64,000 bases of DNA, from the NCBI RefSeq assembly GCF_021261325.1, contig NZ_JAJSBI010000034.1, positions 36,904 through 100,903 of the forward strand, written 5' to 3'. Below the pieces are notes generated by a model that was not told where the DNA came from, ran no database searches, and saw only the letters and a list, made by a program, of their open reading frames with translations. Every line of letters starts with the position of its first letter. Position 1 is the first letter of the stretch. Shown piece after piece: positions 16,018 through 25,202 of this stretch. The position numbers were made by a program, and so were the translations under genes. Origin of the DNA: Streptomyces guryensis (GTDB taxonomy: Bacteria > Actinomycetota > Actinomycetes > Streptomycetales > Streptomycetaceae).

Positions 16018-16764
16018 GTGCGGCCTCGGACGATCGTCGTCATCCTGGCGGTAGCCGTCGGACTCGGCCTGTTGACCGGCCGGTTCGTGCTGCCCGCTCC
16101 CGCTGCTCGGGCCACCCCGACGGTGACGCCGGGCGCTGCGGCGTCCCCGCCGGGCAGCGGCTCTCCGGCTCCGAGGCCCGCGAGCGGACCCATGACGAAC
16201 CGGCACCTGCTGACAGCGGCCGAGTTCACGAAGGTCGGTCTCTCCAAGCGCATATACGTGCGGGACCGCGTCGGAGACGGCAACTACGCCAACGCGACCT
16301 GCACCGGCGAGAAGACCCTCGGCGAGACCCTGGGAGCGTACGACGCACACTTCCGCGGCCTGGTGACGACCAAGGACAGGGGCAGCGGCGACTCCACCGA
16401 GGCGGCGAACATCGGCGATCAGGTCGCACGCGAAGTCGCCGGCGACGCCGGAAGCCGGGCACTGGCTCAGAACTACGCCGAGCGCCTGCTGTTGGAGGAG
16501 GTGCCGTGCCAGAGCGAACCGGCCACGCACTGGGTCTACGGGCCGACGCACACGATCGACGTCGCTGGGGACATCACCGCGAGTTGGATGGGTGTCTACA
16601 GCGGCGATCTGAACACCACAGGGACCGCTCCACGGGGCAAGGAGCCGTGCGGAGGCGTCGCCGTACTCCGCAACGGCTCTCACTACGGGATCCTGGAGGT
16701 CGATGCCTGCCTGGGCTCGGCTGCGATGACGCGGATCGTCCGTGCGGCCGTGACACGGCTCTGA
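16018..16764 (+). CDS. Membrane-anchored exported protein downstream of the sigma factor
   Basis: A 248-residue protein starting at GTG 16018 behind GGGAGG. It has an N-terminal hydrophobic helix (IVVILAVAVGLGLLTGRFVL), then a Pro/Ser/Gly-rich linker, then a globular part with two or three Cys residues and the motif GGVAVLRNGSHYGILEVD. It resembles the next gene product in that C-terminal motif and in WVYGPTHTIDVAG, so the two are paralogues. It is probably anchored outside the membrane. I do not recognise a named family. Confidence 0.75.
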   Translation: MRPRTIVVILAVAVGLGLLTGRFVLPAPAARATPTVTPGAAASPPGSGSPAPRPASGPMTNRHLLTAAEFTKVGLSKRIYVRDRVGDGNYANATCTGEKTLGETLGAYDAHFRGLVTTKDRGSGDSTEAANIGDQVAREVAGDAGSRALAQNYAERLLLEEVPCQSEPATHWVYGPTHTIDVAGDITASWMGVYSGDLNTTGTAPRGKEPCGGVAVLRNGSHYGILEVDACLGSAAMTRIVRAAVTRL

Positions 16765-16901
16765 GACCACCCCAGGCCCACCGGCAGACGTGACGTGGAT
16801 CACATCGACCGCGGCAGATCGCCATCCAACATCTCCCGTACCTCCGGCATCTCCCAGACGTATGACGACGCCAACCGCGTCGCGACCAGACAGGAGATGA
16901 G

Positions 16902-17597
16902 ATGTTCGACAACCAGGCAGCCCACAGGAAGTTCGCGCCTCGCGGTCGCACCGCAGGAGCAGCCGCCTCCCTCGGTGCCGCACTGATAGCGATCGGCATC
17001 GGCGCGTTTCCCGCCGCCGGCGCGGACACGACTTCCGCGAGCCGGTCGGCGACCGCGTCTGCCGCCGCTCCTGCCGCACCCGGCCTCGGCTCCGCCGGCC
17101 TGATGCAGAGTGACGACTTCTTCCAGCAGGGCCTGGCCCCGGTCCGCGCGACGGTGGACCTGACCGGGAAGCAGGCTCTCTCGGCGTGCTCCGGCGAGGA
17201 GACGATGCGAGAGCTGACCAAGGGCAAGGCCGCCGCCTACGCCGACGTGACCTGGACCTTCGACACCAAGGGCACCTTGCTGACCGAATCCGCCGCGGAC
17301 GGCTCCACCGACACATCGGCGGCGTCGTACGAGAAGCAGCTCGACAAGCTGGTGCGCGGCTGCCAGGACGAGCCTCGTGGTCACTGGTACTACGGCAAGG
17401 GGCACGCGATCACCGTCAAGGCCGGCGGGGGCAGTTGGTACCCGGCCTTCAACGGCGACGGCAAGGTCGCCGGCGGCGTCGCGGTGATCCGCAGCGGCCA
17501 CAGGTTCGGCATCGTCGAACTCACCGGTCAGCCCAGCGACGACCCCGGCTACATGGAAGGCATCGCCGCCGCTGCCGTCAACCGGCTGGCCGACTGA
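16902..17597 (+). CDS. Secreted protein, paralogue of the preceding gene product
   Basis: A 231-residue protein with a Sec signal peptide (basic start, then AAASLGAALIAIGIGAFPAAGA) and the C-terminal motif GGVAVIRSGHRFGIVELTG, shared with the protein at 16018. The pair WYYGKGHAITVKAGGGSWY also matches that paralogue. CAGGAGATGAG precedes the ATG. It is separated from the previous gene by 137 bp. The function is unknown. The sigma factor upstream suggests an envelope-stress or extracytoplasmic role. Confidence 0.75.
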   Translation: MFDNQAAHRKFAPRGRTAGAAASLGAALIAIGIGAFPAAGADTTSASRSATASAAAPAAPGLGSAGLMQSDDFFQQGLAPVRATVDLTGKQALSACSGEETMRELTKGKAAAYADVTWTFDTKGTLLTESAADGSTDTSAASYEKQLDKLVRGCQDEPRGHWYYGKGHAITVKAGGGSWYPAFNGDGKVAGGVAVIRSGHRFGIVELTGQPSDDPGYMEGIAAAAVNRLAD

Positions 17598-17946
17598 TCC
17601 GGTCCCGGTCGGTTCCGGGAGCTGTTCGGGCGGGTGCTGTGGTCGCGGGCCGCCGGAGCCGTGTTCCGAGTCAACCTCCAGTGGCCCTCCGCTGTCCGTT
17701 CCACGACGGCCGACGCGGGCGTGGCGGCCGGCGGCTCGCCGTCCACTGTGGTGATCGTCGGCTCCGCCTCGACCATGGCCGGGTCGGGGCGGAGACGAGG
17801 GGTCGGCGGGCGCCGACCGGGCGGCGCGGGCGGTTCCGGCGTACGGCCCGCGGAAGAGGGCGTCGTGCCCCGCCTCGACGCCGGTCCGGCAGGGCTGCTC
17901 GTCACCTCTTACGGTCGTGAGGTCGCAGTCCTCCGCGAAGCTTTGC
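17598..17946. other. Convergent intergenic region
   Basis: This stretch separates the secreted-protein gene from the convergent histidine-kinase gene. I see no gene with recognisable motifs and no strong terminator hairpin. Confidence 0.5.
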
Positions 17947-19068
17947 TCAGGCGGGCCGGGTGGGGGCCCGTAGTGCGATCTTGTATCCGCCCTGGGGGGT
18001 GGGTTCGGCGGTGAGGGTGCCGTTGAGCAGTTCGGCGCGTTCTTTCAGGCCGATCAGGCCGTGCCGGGCGCTGGGCAGGGCGACGGAGGGGCGGGTGGGG
18101 GCGGTGTTGGTGACGGTGACGCCGAAGTGCTGCGCTTCGTGCCACAGGCGTACCTCGGCGCGGGCGCCGGGAGCGTGCTTGCGTACGTTCGTGAGGGCTT
18201 CCTGGACCGTGCGGTAGACGGTGCGCTGGGCGGTTGTGCTGATGCCGGGCGGGAGCCCGCCGGTCAGGGTGGTCTCGATGCCGCTGTTGGCGATCAGCTG
18301 CTGGAGGCCGGCGAGGGTGGGCTGGGGGGTGAGTTCGGTTTCCTTGCCGCCGGAGGCGCGCAGCAGGGTGACCATGTGGCGGAGTTCGTCGAGGGTGTTC
18401 ACGCTCAGGGTGCGGATGGTGCGGGCGGCGTCGCGGGCGTCGGGGTCCTTGGCGGCGACCTGCAGGGCTCCGGCCTGTACGGCGATGAGGCTGACCTGGT
18501 GGGAGACGACGTCGTGCATCTCGCGGGCCAGTTGGGCGCGTTCGCGGGCGAGGACGGCCTGGGCGTACAGGGCGCTTTCGTGTTCGCGGGCCACTTCGAC
18601 CTCGACGAGCTGACGGGCCACGTCGTGTCTGGCCTGCACGAGCTGGCCGAACAGGATCGGGGCGAAGGCCGTGGCCAGCGTGTAGACGAACTGGACGAGC
18701 GTCCAGGTCCGGTCGCCGGAGAACGAGTCGGACAGGGGCCAGACGAGGGTGCTGGCCGCCGCGTTCAGCAGGGCGCAGCCGGCCAGCAGCGGGCGGTTAC
18801 GGGAGCACGCGGCCAGTGTGTACAGGGTGGCGATCGGCGCGACCGCCACGTCCATGAACAGGGTCATGGGCAGTGTCAGCAGGAAGGCGGCCAGGGGAAA
18901 GCGCCTGCGCAGGAACAGTCCGGCGCACCCGAGGGCGGCGCAGGCCCACATGAACGGTGTCGCCTCGTCGTAGAGGTTGATCCAGGCGTCGAGCGCGGCG
19001 AGCACCACGAGGCCCGCGTCGACGGCCCAGGGCGGCATCCGCCGCCACAGTGCCTGCCCCGTGCTCAT
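17947..19068 (-). CDS. Two-component sensor histidine kinase (NarL/DesK type)
   Basis: A 373-residue kinase. The N-terminal half holds about five or six hydrophobic segments (AGLVVLAALDAWI, AALGCAGLFL, FPLAAFLLTLPMTLFMDVAV and others). The HisKA_3 box is ARERAQLAREMHDVVSHQVS, with the phospho-accepting His in MHDVV. The ATP-binding domain includes VQEALTNVRKHA and HGLIGLKERAELLNG. It follows its response regulator with a 4-bp ATGA overlap, so the pair is translationally coupled. The stimulus is unknown. Confidence 0.94.
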   Translation of the reverse strand: MSTGQALWRRMPPWAVDAGLVVLAALDAWINLYDEATPFMWACAALGCAGLFLRRRFPLAAFLLTLPMTLFMDVAVAPIATLYTLAACSRNRPLLAGCALLNAAASTLVWPLSDSFSGDRTWTLVQFVYTLATAFAPILFGQLVQARHDVARQLVEVEVAREHESALYAQAVLARERAQLAREMHDVVSHQVSLIAVQAGALQVAAKDPDARDAARTIRTLSVNTLDELRHMVTLLRASGGKETELTPQPTLAGLQQLIANSGIETTLTGGLPPGISTTAQRTVYRTVQEALTNVRKHAPGARAEVRLWHEAQHFGVTVTNTAPTRPSVALPSARHGLIGLKERAELLNGTLTAEPTPQGGYKIALRAPTRPA

Positions 19069-19745
19069 CGCCCGTTGTTCCGTGCCGTGTCGGCGCCGTC
19101 GTCGCTGAGCAGTCCGGCGCGCTCCGCGAGGAGCGCCGCCTGGACACGGCTGGAGACCCGGAGCTTGGTCAGGATCGAGCTGACGTGGTCCTTGACGGTG
19201 CCCGCGCTCAGATGGATGCGGGTGCCGATGTCGGCGTTGGACAGTCCTTCCGCGATCAGGACGAGGACGTCACGTTCGCGGTCGCTGAGCAGATTCACGC
19301 GCGCCACGTCCGCGTCCTGGGGCGTGCCCGCCCCTGGATGGCCGCGCAGCAGAGCCCGCGAGGCTTTCGGGGACAGCACCACGCCGCCCGCGGCCAGAGT
19401 GCGTACGAGGTGGGCGAGTTGTTCGGGCTCGGTGTCCTTGAGCAGGAAGCCCGCGGCTCCGGAGCGCAGCGCGGTCAGGATGTACTCGTCGGTGTCGAAG
19501 GTGGTCAGCATGGCCACCGTCGGCGGCTCGGGCAGCGTCTGGATCTCCCTCAGGACGGTCAGGCCGTCCACGTCCGGCATGCGGATGTCGAGGAGCACGA
19601 CGTCCGGGTGCTCGCGCCGGATCACGTCGACGGCCTGCGCTCCTTCCGCGGTCGCCACGACCTGGATGCCGTCGGAGGCGTTCAGGATCAGCTCGAACCC
19701 GGACCGCACCAGCGCCTCGTCGTCCACCACCACTACCCGGATCAC
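19065..19745 (-). CDS. NarL/LuxR-type response regulator
   Basis: A 226-residue regulator. The receiver domain has the acidic pocket VVVDDE and the phospho-Asp in VVLLDIRMPDVDG; the linker follows, and the LuxR HTH is LSDRERDVLVLIAEGLSNADIGTRIHLSAGTVKDHVSSIL. It is the first gene of the operon with the histidine kinase. The divergent DUF418-like gene at 20136 is a plausible target. Its C-terminus overlaps the kinase start. Confidence 0.95.
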   Translation of the reverse strand: MIRVVVVDDEALVRSGFELILNASDGIQVVATAEGAQAVDVIRREHPDVVLLDIRMPDVDGLTVLREIQTLPEPPTVAMLTTFDTDEYILTALRSGAAGFLLKDTEPEQLAHLVRTLAAGGVVLSPKASRALLRGHPGAGTPQDADVARVNLLSDRERDVLVLIAEGLSNADIGTRIHLSAGTVKDHVSSILTKLRVSSRVQAALLAERAGLLSDDGADTARNNGR

Positions 19746-20135
19746 CGGCGTTCCGCCTCACACTCGTCTGCTCTGTCCAGCTTCTCGGCGGCCCGTACAC
19801 CCCGCATGGGGGCGTCCACGTTCTCCTACGGTGATCGCCTGCCGTCGACAGTACGTCCGGCACGGCGCGCGACGGTGCCGCCGCCGTGGACACCCGCCAC
19901 CCGGCAGGCCGGTTCCAGCCGCTCGGGGGGAGCGCTCCGGCTCGTCGGCGGGTCAGTCATGCCCGCCGGTACCCGCGTCATCCTCTCCGCGGTCGTGGTG
20001 GCCAACGCCGTCATCTCACAAGGCAGTCGGCCGGCCGGGCCCGCTGGTCGGCGGGGCGGTCCCGGCCGGTCGGCGGGGGTGTTGCCGAAGCCTGCCGGAT
20101 GGGCCGTCTTCCGACGGCGCCGAAGGATTCCGTGT
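19746..20135. other. Divergent promoter region of the two-component pair and the DUF418-like gene
   Basis: 390 bp without a supported gene. It should contain the divergent promoters. I see no clear inverted repeat for the response regulator. Confidence 0.45.
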
Positions 20136-21386
20136 ATGACACGGACACAGCCGCCGCAGGAGACACCTGATCCGCAGCAGAACTCGCCTTCACGGCCCCG
20201 AACCTCGCCCGAGTCCGCCGGGCAGCGCCCCGGCGGTCCCTCGATGGGACGCCTGGTCGGAGTGGACCTGGCACGAGCGCTGGCGGTGTTCGGCATGTAC
20301 GTCGTGCACATCGGCCCACCGCTGTCGGCCACACACGGCGTCGCCGGCTGGGTCCGCTACCTGGCCGACGGCCACTCTTCGGTCCTGTTCGCCACCCTCG
20401 CCGGGTTCTCGCTGATGCTGATCGCAGGCCGCTTCGAGCCGAGGACCGGACTGGCCGGCCGGCAGGCGAAAGCCCGGATCGCGATCCGCGCCGTGATCCT
20501 GCTGGCGCTGGGCACCGCCATGGCGATGGAATACGGCGGCGTGATCATCCTGGGCTTCTACGGCGTCTACTTCCTCCTCGCCCTGCCCCTGGTGCGGCTG
20601 AGCGCGGGGGCCCTCGCGACGATCGCGGCGGGGCTCGCGCTCGTGACGCCACAGCTGGCGTTCGTCCTGACGGCGCGGCTGAGCGACTCCGTCCAGCAGA
20701 GCGTCAACGCCTACGACCCGCTCCACCGGCTCAGCGAGGTGGGGGTGCTCGATCTGCTGCTCACGGGCTTCTATCCGACGATCACGTGGATGCCGTTCGT
20801 GATCGCCGGCATGACGCTGGCTCGCCTGGACCTGTCGGCGGCTGCCGTCCAGCGGCGCCTGGCCGCGCTGGGCGCCGGCCTCGTCGTGGGGGCTTACGGC
20901 TTGTCCCTGCTGCTGGCGGGCAAGAACGCGTTGAGGAGCACGGCGGAGGACATGCCGTCGTCCGGTGGCTCCGGGACGGCGTCCATGGGCAGCGGGTCCA
21001 TGGAACACCGGCTGTCGTTCTCGGATCTGTTGTCCGCCGGGCCGCACAGCGGCACCACGTTCGACATCATCGGCAGCGTGGGCGTCGCGATCCTCGTGAT
21101 CGTGGGCGCGACGGTGCTGATGGACCGCCTGCCGCGACTGCGCCGCCTGGCGAAACCGGTCATCGCCGTGGGCACCATGTCCCTGACGGCCTACGTCGGC
21201 CACTTCGTCGCACAGTCCGTGCTGTCGACCCCCGCCGGGACCGGCACCCAGCAGTCATGGGTGCCACTGCTCATGTACGTCCTCGGGGCGACCGTGTTCG
21301 CCACGATCTGGTCCCGCTTCTTCCGCCGCGGGCCCCTGGAGCATCTGCTCAACACCGCGACCAGGCCCGCCAAGTACGTGCGGTGA
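20136..21386 (+). CDS. DUF418/DUF1624-like multi-pass membrane protein
   Basis: A 416-residue integral membrane protein with about ten hydrophobic segments. The first, LVGVDLARALAVFGMYVVHIGP, carries the D-x-x-R...H signature of acyltransferase-like DUF418/heparan-alpha-glucosaminide acetyltransferase families. Later segments include GLALVTPQLAFVL and KPVIAVGTMSLTAYVGHFVAQ, typical of the DUF418 C-terminus. The ATG at 20136 has AAGGA upstream. It is divergent from the NarL-type response regulator and probably controlled by it. An acyl-transfer role at the membrane is inference. Confidence 0.85.
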   Translation: MTRTQPPQETPDPQQNSPSRPRTSPESAGQRPGGPSMGRLVGVDLARALAVFGMYVVHIGPPLSATHGVAGWVRYLADGHSSVLFATLAGFSLMLIAGRFEPRTGLAGRQAKARIAIRAVILLALGTAMAMEYGGVIILGFYGVYFLLALPLVRLSAGALATIAAGLALVTPQLAFVLTARLSDSVQQSVNAYDPLHRLSEVGVLDLLLTGFYPTITWMPFVIAGMTLARLDLSAAAVQRRLAALGAGLVVGAYGLSLLLAGKNALRSTAEDMPSSGGSGTASMGSGSMEHRLSFSDLLSAGPHSGTTFDIIGSVGVAILVIVGATVLMDRLPRLRRLAKPVIAVGTMSLTAYVGHFVAQSVLSTPAGTGTQQSWVPLLMYVLGATVFATIWSRFFRRGPLEHLLNTATRPAKYVR

Positions 21387-21988
21387 GGTCCGGCCGGGGT
21401 GGCTCGGCTCCCTGCCCCATCCCGGCCGGAACGGTCTGCCCGGCCCGCAAGGGGAGGAACCTCCCACAGCTGCTCCTGGTCCAGGAACTGCTGCACGCGC
21501 TGTCAGGTTGATCACGACGCCGCGTTCGTCGCTCGGCTCGCGCCTTGTCGCTGATGCCCGGCCAACTCGTCCGCGTGCGCAGCAGGGCGGCGTGGAGGGA
21601 ACACGGCGCCCTCCCCGAACCCACGCGCTCCACCCACCTCACCCGACTCCTCGGACCACACCACCCGAAATGAGAGATCCCCAACGGAGTCGTTCAAGGG
21701 AGGGGAGGATTCAAAGGATTCCTTTCCTACGTGGTCGGCCGCGCACCGCGTCAGCGGCTGCGGGCACCGGCCCGCACGGGGGCCTTGGGGGCGTGGGCTC
21801 AACGGGCCGGTTCGAGGGGCCCTCGTGGCGTGTGCGCGCACGATGTCATCGCGGAGTTCAGGGCGTACGACGGCCAGGAGTCGCCTGCACACAGGGAAAC
21901 CGGGGCGACCAAAGCCGGCGAAGGAGGCGGCGGGGCCGGGGCCGGGCCGGCGGAGACCCCACACCGAAGGAGATCTCCGATCGCCGGT
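21387..21988. other. Convergent intergenic region, no supported gene
   Basis: 600 bp between the DUF418-like gene and the convergent antiporter operon. Open frames are Arg/Pro-rich, without motifs. A short low-GC patch occurs near 21670-21730 (around ggattcaaaggattcctttcc), with no feature I can name. Confidence 0.45.
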
Positions 21989-22210
21989 TCAGTGGACCAG
22001 TGAGGCCGCCCGCGTGGCGACGATGTGCACCCCTGCCTCGTACAACTCGGGACGGACGACGAACAGGACAGCGGCGCCCGCCGCCAGCGTCAGGCCGAGA
22101 AGTTCCCGCAGCCCGCCTTTGCGGGGTGTGACGTCACGGCCCGCCGGGCCGGTGTCGGCCGATGTCCTGAGGCCGGTCTCGGGCTCCTTGTTGCGAACAT
22201 GCTGTGTCAT
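21989..22210 (-). CDS. Small membrane protein coupled to the antiporter
   Basis: A 73-residue protein, MTQHVRNKEPETGL onward, with one central hydrophobic helix (ELLGLTLAAGAAVLFVVRPEL) preceded by basic residues. Its ATG overlaps the antiporter stop as ATGA, and GGAGG lies just inside the antiporter gene, which supports translational coupling. It is too short for a transport domain. It may be an accessory subunit or a stability partner. I do not recognise a family. Confidence 0.6.
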   Translation of the reverse strand: MTQHVRNKEPETGLRTSADTGPAGRDVTPRKGGLRELLGLTLAAGAAVLFVVRPELYEAGVHIVATRAASLVH

Positions 22211-23541
22211 GCCTCCAGCCTGGAAGCGCGACCGCTTTCCGCACATCCGGCGACTGTCGGGTCCGCCCCCGCCGAGTGGCTGGAGAGGACCGGCCTGGAG
22301 TAGGAGCCGTCGGGGTCACGATGCGGGCCGGTCAGGGACCGGGCGATGGCCGTCGAGCCGGCGCCGTGGAGCAGAACGCTGCCGAGCACCGTCAGGGTCA
22401 TGGCGTACAGGGCGGTGTCGGCGTACGGCCCGTCCGGCAGAGCGTTGAAGGCGAGCAGGCCGAACACGATGGAGGTGGTGCCGCGTGGTCCGAGCGCGCC
22501 GACCATGAGCCTCTCTCGCCAGGTGAACGTCGAGCCGAGGAAGGCGAGCATGATCGGAAGGATGCGCACGACGGTGAGCGCGGCGACGCAGAGCACGACG
22601 GTGGGCCACTGGACGCCGTCGCCCACGGCGAGCACCACGGCGTTGCCGAAGAAGAACCACATGCACATCGTCATCATCGAGTTGGTGTCCTCGATGAGCT
22701 GGAAGTCCGAGGCGTGGGGAGCCGAAGCGCCCCGTCGGCGGACCGGCGCCTGTCTGACGTAACGGAAGGCGATCCCGCACACGAACGAGGCCACGAAGCC
22801 GTTGCCGTCCATCGCGGTGGTCACGGTGTAGGCGAGCAGCGGTGTGACCAGCACGACGATCCGCCGGGACTGCTCCGTCATCCACTCCGCGCGGTCGGCC
22901 AGGTTGATCAGCCACGCCACCAGCGCCCCCACCACGAAGCCGGCCACGAGGGCCTTCAGCGCGAACGGCACGGCCGTGCCGAGGGCTTGCACGGGCGTGC
23001 GGGTGACGGAGTCGGTGCCGACGAGGATCAGTGCGAACAGGAAGAGGGGCGACACGATGCCGTCGTTGTAGCCGCTCTCCACGTTGAGCACGCTGCGCAC
23101 CCTCGCCGGGATACGCCGGTCGCGGACCAGCGTCTCGGCCGGGGCGAAGTCGGTCGGGACGACGATGCACGCGATGAGCAGCAGCAGCGCCACCGGCAGC
23201 CCGGGCAGCAGCAGCGTTCCCAGCAGCACCATGGTGATCAGGCTCAGCGGCAGGGCCACCAGCAGCGCCCGCGCGGCGGAGCCGGGGTCGTTGCCGAACA
23301 GCCGCCCGCCCGGCAGCTCGGTGGCGTCGACGAACAGCAGGACGGCCAGGATGACCTCGGCCACATGCTGAGCGACCTCGGAGTTCAGGGTGACAGCGAT
23401 ATGGCTGTGGGTGAACACCCCCGTGACCACGCCCGCGAGCACCAGCACCAGAGGAGCCCGCACATGCCGTTGCTCCAGCCGCCCGGCGACCAGCGACCAA
23501 CCGGCCACCACCGTGGTGATCACAATCAGGACAGAGATCAT
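22207..23541 (-). CDS. Cation/proton antiporter (CPA1-like, NhaP type)
   Basis: A 444-residue transporter with about twelve hydrophobic segments. LLLLIACIVVPTDFAPAETLV corresponds to the helix carrying the essential acidic residue in CPA antiporters, and LNVESGYNDGIVSPLFLFAL is the family-typical ESGxNDG motif. GALGPRGTTSIVFGLLAFN is the matching PRG segment late in the protein. It exchanges Na+ or K+ for H+ across the membrane. A 73-residue membrane protein is coupled at the 3-prime end. The start is ATG 23541. Confidence 0.93.
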   Translation of the reverse strand: MISVLIVITTVVAGWSLVAGRLEQRHVRAPLVLVLAGVVTGVFTHSHIAVTLNSEVAQHVAEVILAVLLFVDATELPGGRLFGNDPGSAARALLVALPLSLITMVLLGTLLLPGLPVALLLLIACIVVPTDFAPAETLVRDRRIPARVRSVLNVESGYNDGIVSPLFLFALILVGTDSVTRTPVQALGTAVPFALKALVAGFVVGALVAWLINLADRAEWMTEQSRRIVVLVTPLLAYTVTTAMDGNGFVASFVCGIAFRYVRQAPVRRRGASAPHASDFQLIEDTNSMMTMCMWFFFGNAVVLAVGDGVQWPTVVLCVAALTVVRILPIMLAFLGSTFTWRERLMVGALGPRGTTSIVFGLLAFNALPDGPYADTALYAMTLTVLGSVLLHGAGSTAIARSLTGPHRDPDGSYSRPVLSSHSAGADPTVAGCAESGRASRLEA

Positions 23542-23957
23542 TTGAATCCGCTTCAGAACTGGGAACAGGCCGGCGGCCGCCCCGCCGGCGGAGCCTGCCC
23601 CACCACAGACAGGGGCCTCTCATCCCAGCGCACCGTTCACTGAAGGTCACTCCGCCGGTCGGCGGGATCCGCACCGCCGACCGGCTGGAACCCACCATCC
23701 TGCAGACGGGGTCGCCGGCCGTGAACCCCGGCGGCCGTGCAGCTGTGGGACGCGGCGGCCCGCCGAAACCCCAGGCCGGTGACCTGGGGTTTCATCGTTT
23801 GTCAGGGCCGATTCGGGGGCGCTCGGCAGGAATGCCGCGGTTTCCTCGCCGTGAGCCACGCGGTGGGTGACCAGGAGACTCCCTCTCGGCGGTGGCCATG
23901 TGAGGGTGACAAGCCGATCGTCGACGACATCGCGGGCCCGGCCGGAGTCGCCCGGCT
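23542..23957. other. Intergenic region between the DUF6230 operon and the antiporter
   Basis: About 415 bp. It contains a hairpin terminator at 23765-23793 and, on the right, the tail region of the DUF6230 operon. No supported gene lies here. Confidence 0.5.
23765..23793 (-). terminator. Hairpin terminator after the DUF6230 operon
   Basis: An 11-bp perfect inverted repeat, GAAACCCCAGG (23765-23775) and CCTGGGGTTTC (23783-23793), has a 7-nt loop. It lies about 165 bp after the stop of the operon read on the minus strand. It could also serve the opposite direction. Confidence 0.65.
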
Positions 23958-25202
23958 TCACCGGGGCGTTCCGTACCCGTGGATCCCGGGGACGATGAGC
24001 GCTCCACCTGTCTGTCCGGCCTGGTCGATGTCGGCGTCGGCCAGGCCGAGTCGGAGCTTGAGGCCGAGCTTCCCGACCGTGTCGTAGAGCCACTCCGGGA
24101 CCGTGTCGGGTGTGAGGTGGAGGCGGAGGGCCGGGGGCAGGGGGATGCCTTCGACGCCGGAGAGGGTGCCCGTCAGGCTCTCGACGTACATGGTGATGCG
24201 GCCGCCTCGCAGCGTGGACGTCGAGCCGGGGGCTCCGTCGATGTGCTGGATCTGCGGGCCGTCGGGTACGGCCATCCGCAGGTCGCGGATCGTGACGGCC
24301 GCCGCGGAGAACTTGAGCACCCGCTTGGGCCCGGCGGCCGTGTCCACGGTCACCACGCCACCGAAGACGAGGTCGCGCAGGTCGAGGTGACTGCCCTTCA
24401 GGTTCCAGGACTCGGCGGCGAATCGACCGGCACCCGCGTCCTCGGGGGCTGCGAGGCCCCTGATGTCGCAGGTGCGGGCGGCTGCGTCCGTGGGCTCCGG
24501 CCGGGCCGACGGCTCGGTGGTCCGGCGGCCGGAGGTGGAGAGGGCAGGGGGCGTGGTCGGCGGTGGGCCGGTCGGTGGCGTGGCCGAGGACGGGTCTGAC
24601 GGTTCTGTGCCCGACGACGAGGCCGGCGATTGCGTGGCGGGCGGCGTCGGAGCAGCCGAGGCCGGTGAGGGGCTCGCGCCGGGCGTCGGGCCTTGTCGCG
24701 CGGTGCCGCCGCTGAAGAGAGAACCGAGGATGCCTTCGAGGCCGGTGGAGGCGGCGCGCGAGCTCGGCGTGGCGGTGGGAGGGGGCGTGGGACTGGGGAC
24801 CGGCGCTGTTCCTCCGTCAGCCGCGTGGTCCGACGGCTCGGCCGACTTGTCGGCCGAGCGGGCACTGGGCGCGGTGGGGGCAGCGGACGTAGAGGACGCA
24901 GTGGTACCGGGTGTGCCGGGGACAGCGGAGGTGGACGGGTGGTCGGGGCGGGCGCAGTCGGCGCCGCCGGGCGTCTCTTCGGGAGCCGAATGAGCCGCGG
25001 TGGCACCGGCGTCGACCGCGGGTGGACGCTGACCCGCCAGGACGAGGACGGTCGGCAGCGCGGTCAGTGCCAGAGCCTTCCCGATCGGGAGGCGCAGACG
25101 GGTCAGCGCGGACGGACGGGGAACGGCGTGGCGGCCCCGCGTCGGCCGGGCACGGTGGGGCTCCACGGCCTCGCCGCCGAGGTCGGGCGACTGGTCGGTC
25201 AT
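23958..25202 (-). CDS. Exported low-complexity protein, third gene of the DUF6230/DUF6114 operon
   Basis: A 414-residue protein with a basic cytoplasmic start and one hydrophobic segment (ALALTALPTVLVLAG). A ~190-residue Pro/Ser/Thr/Ala-rich linker follows, then a folded C-terminal domain from CDIRGLAAPEDAG to the end. That domain includes SHLDLRDLVFGGVVTVDTAAGPKRVLKFSAAAVTIRDL, which looks beta-rich. Its start overlaps the DUF6114 stop by 4 bp (ATGA). Membrane-anchored and outside the cell by inference. The three-gene neighbourhood is common in Streptomyces; the function is unknown. Confidence 0.8.
   Translation of the reverse strand: MTDQSPDLGGEAVEPHRARPTRGRHAVPRPSALTRLRLPIGKALALTALPTVLVLAGQRPPAVDAGATAAHSAPEETPGGADCARPDHPSTSAVPGTPGTTASSTSAAPTAPSARSADKSAEPSDHAADGGTAPVPSPTPPPTATPSSRAASTGLEGILGSLFSGGTARQGPTPGASPSPASAAPTPPATQSPASSSGTEPSDPSSATPPTGPPPTTPPALSTSGRRTTEPSARPEPTDAAARTCDIRGLAAPEDAGAGRFAAESWNLKGSHLDLRDLVFGGVVTVDTAAGPKRVLKFSAAAVTIRDLRMAVPDGPQIQHIDGAPGSTSTLRGGRITMYVESLTGTLSGVEGIPLPPALRLHLTPDTVPEWLYDTVGKLGLKLRLGLADADIDQAGQTGGALIVPGIHGYGTPR

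Noticed and set aside
23640..23720. Inverted GC-rich segment next to the antiporter that looked tRNA-like
   Set aside because: No cloverleaf with conserved D- and T-loop residues can be drawn.
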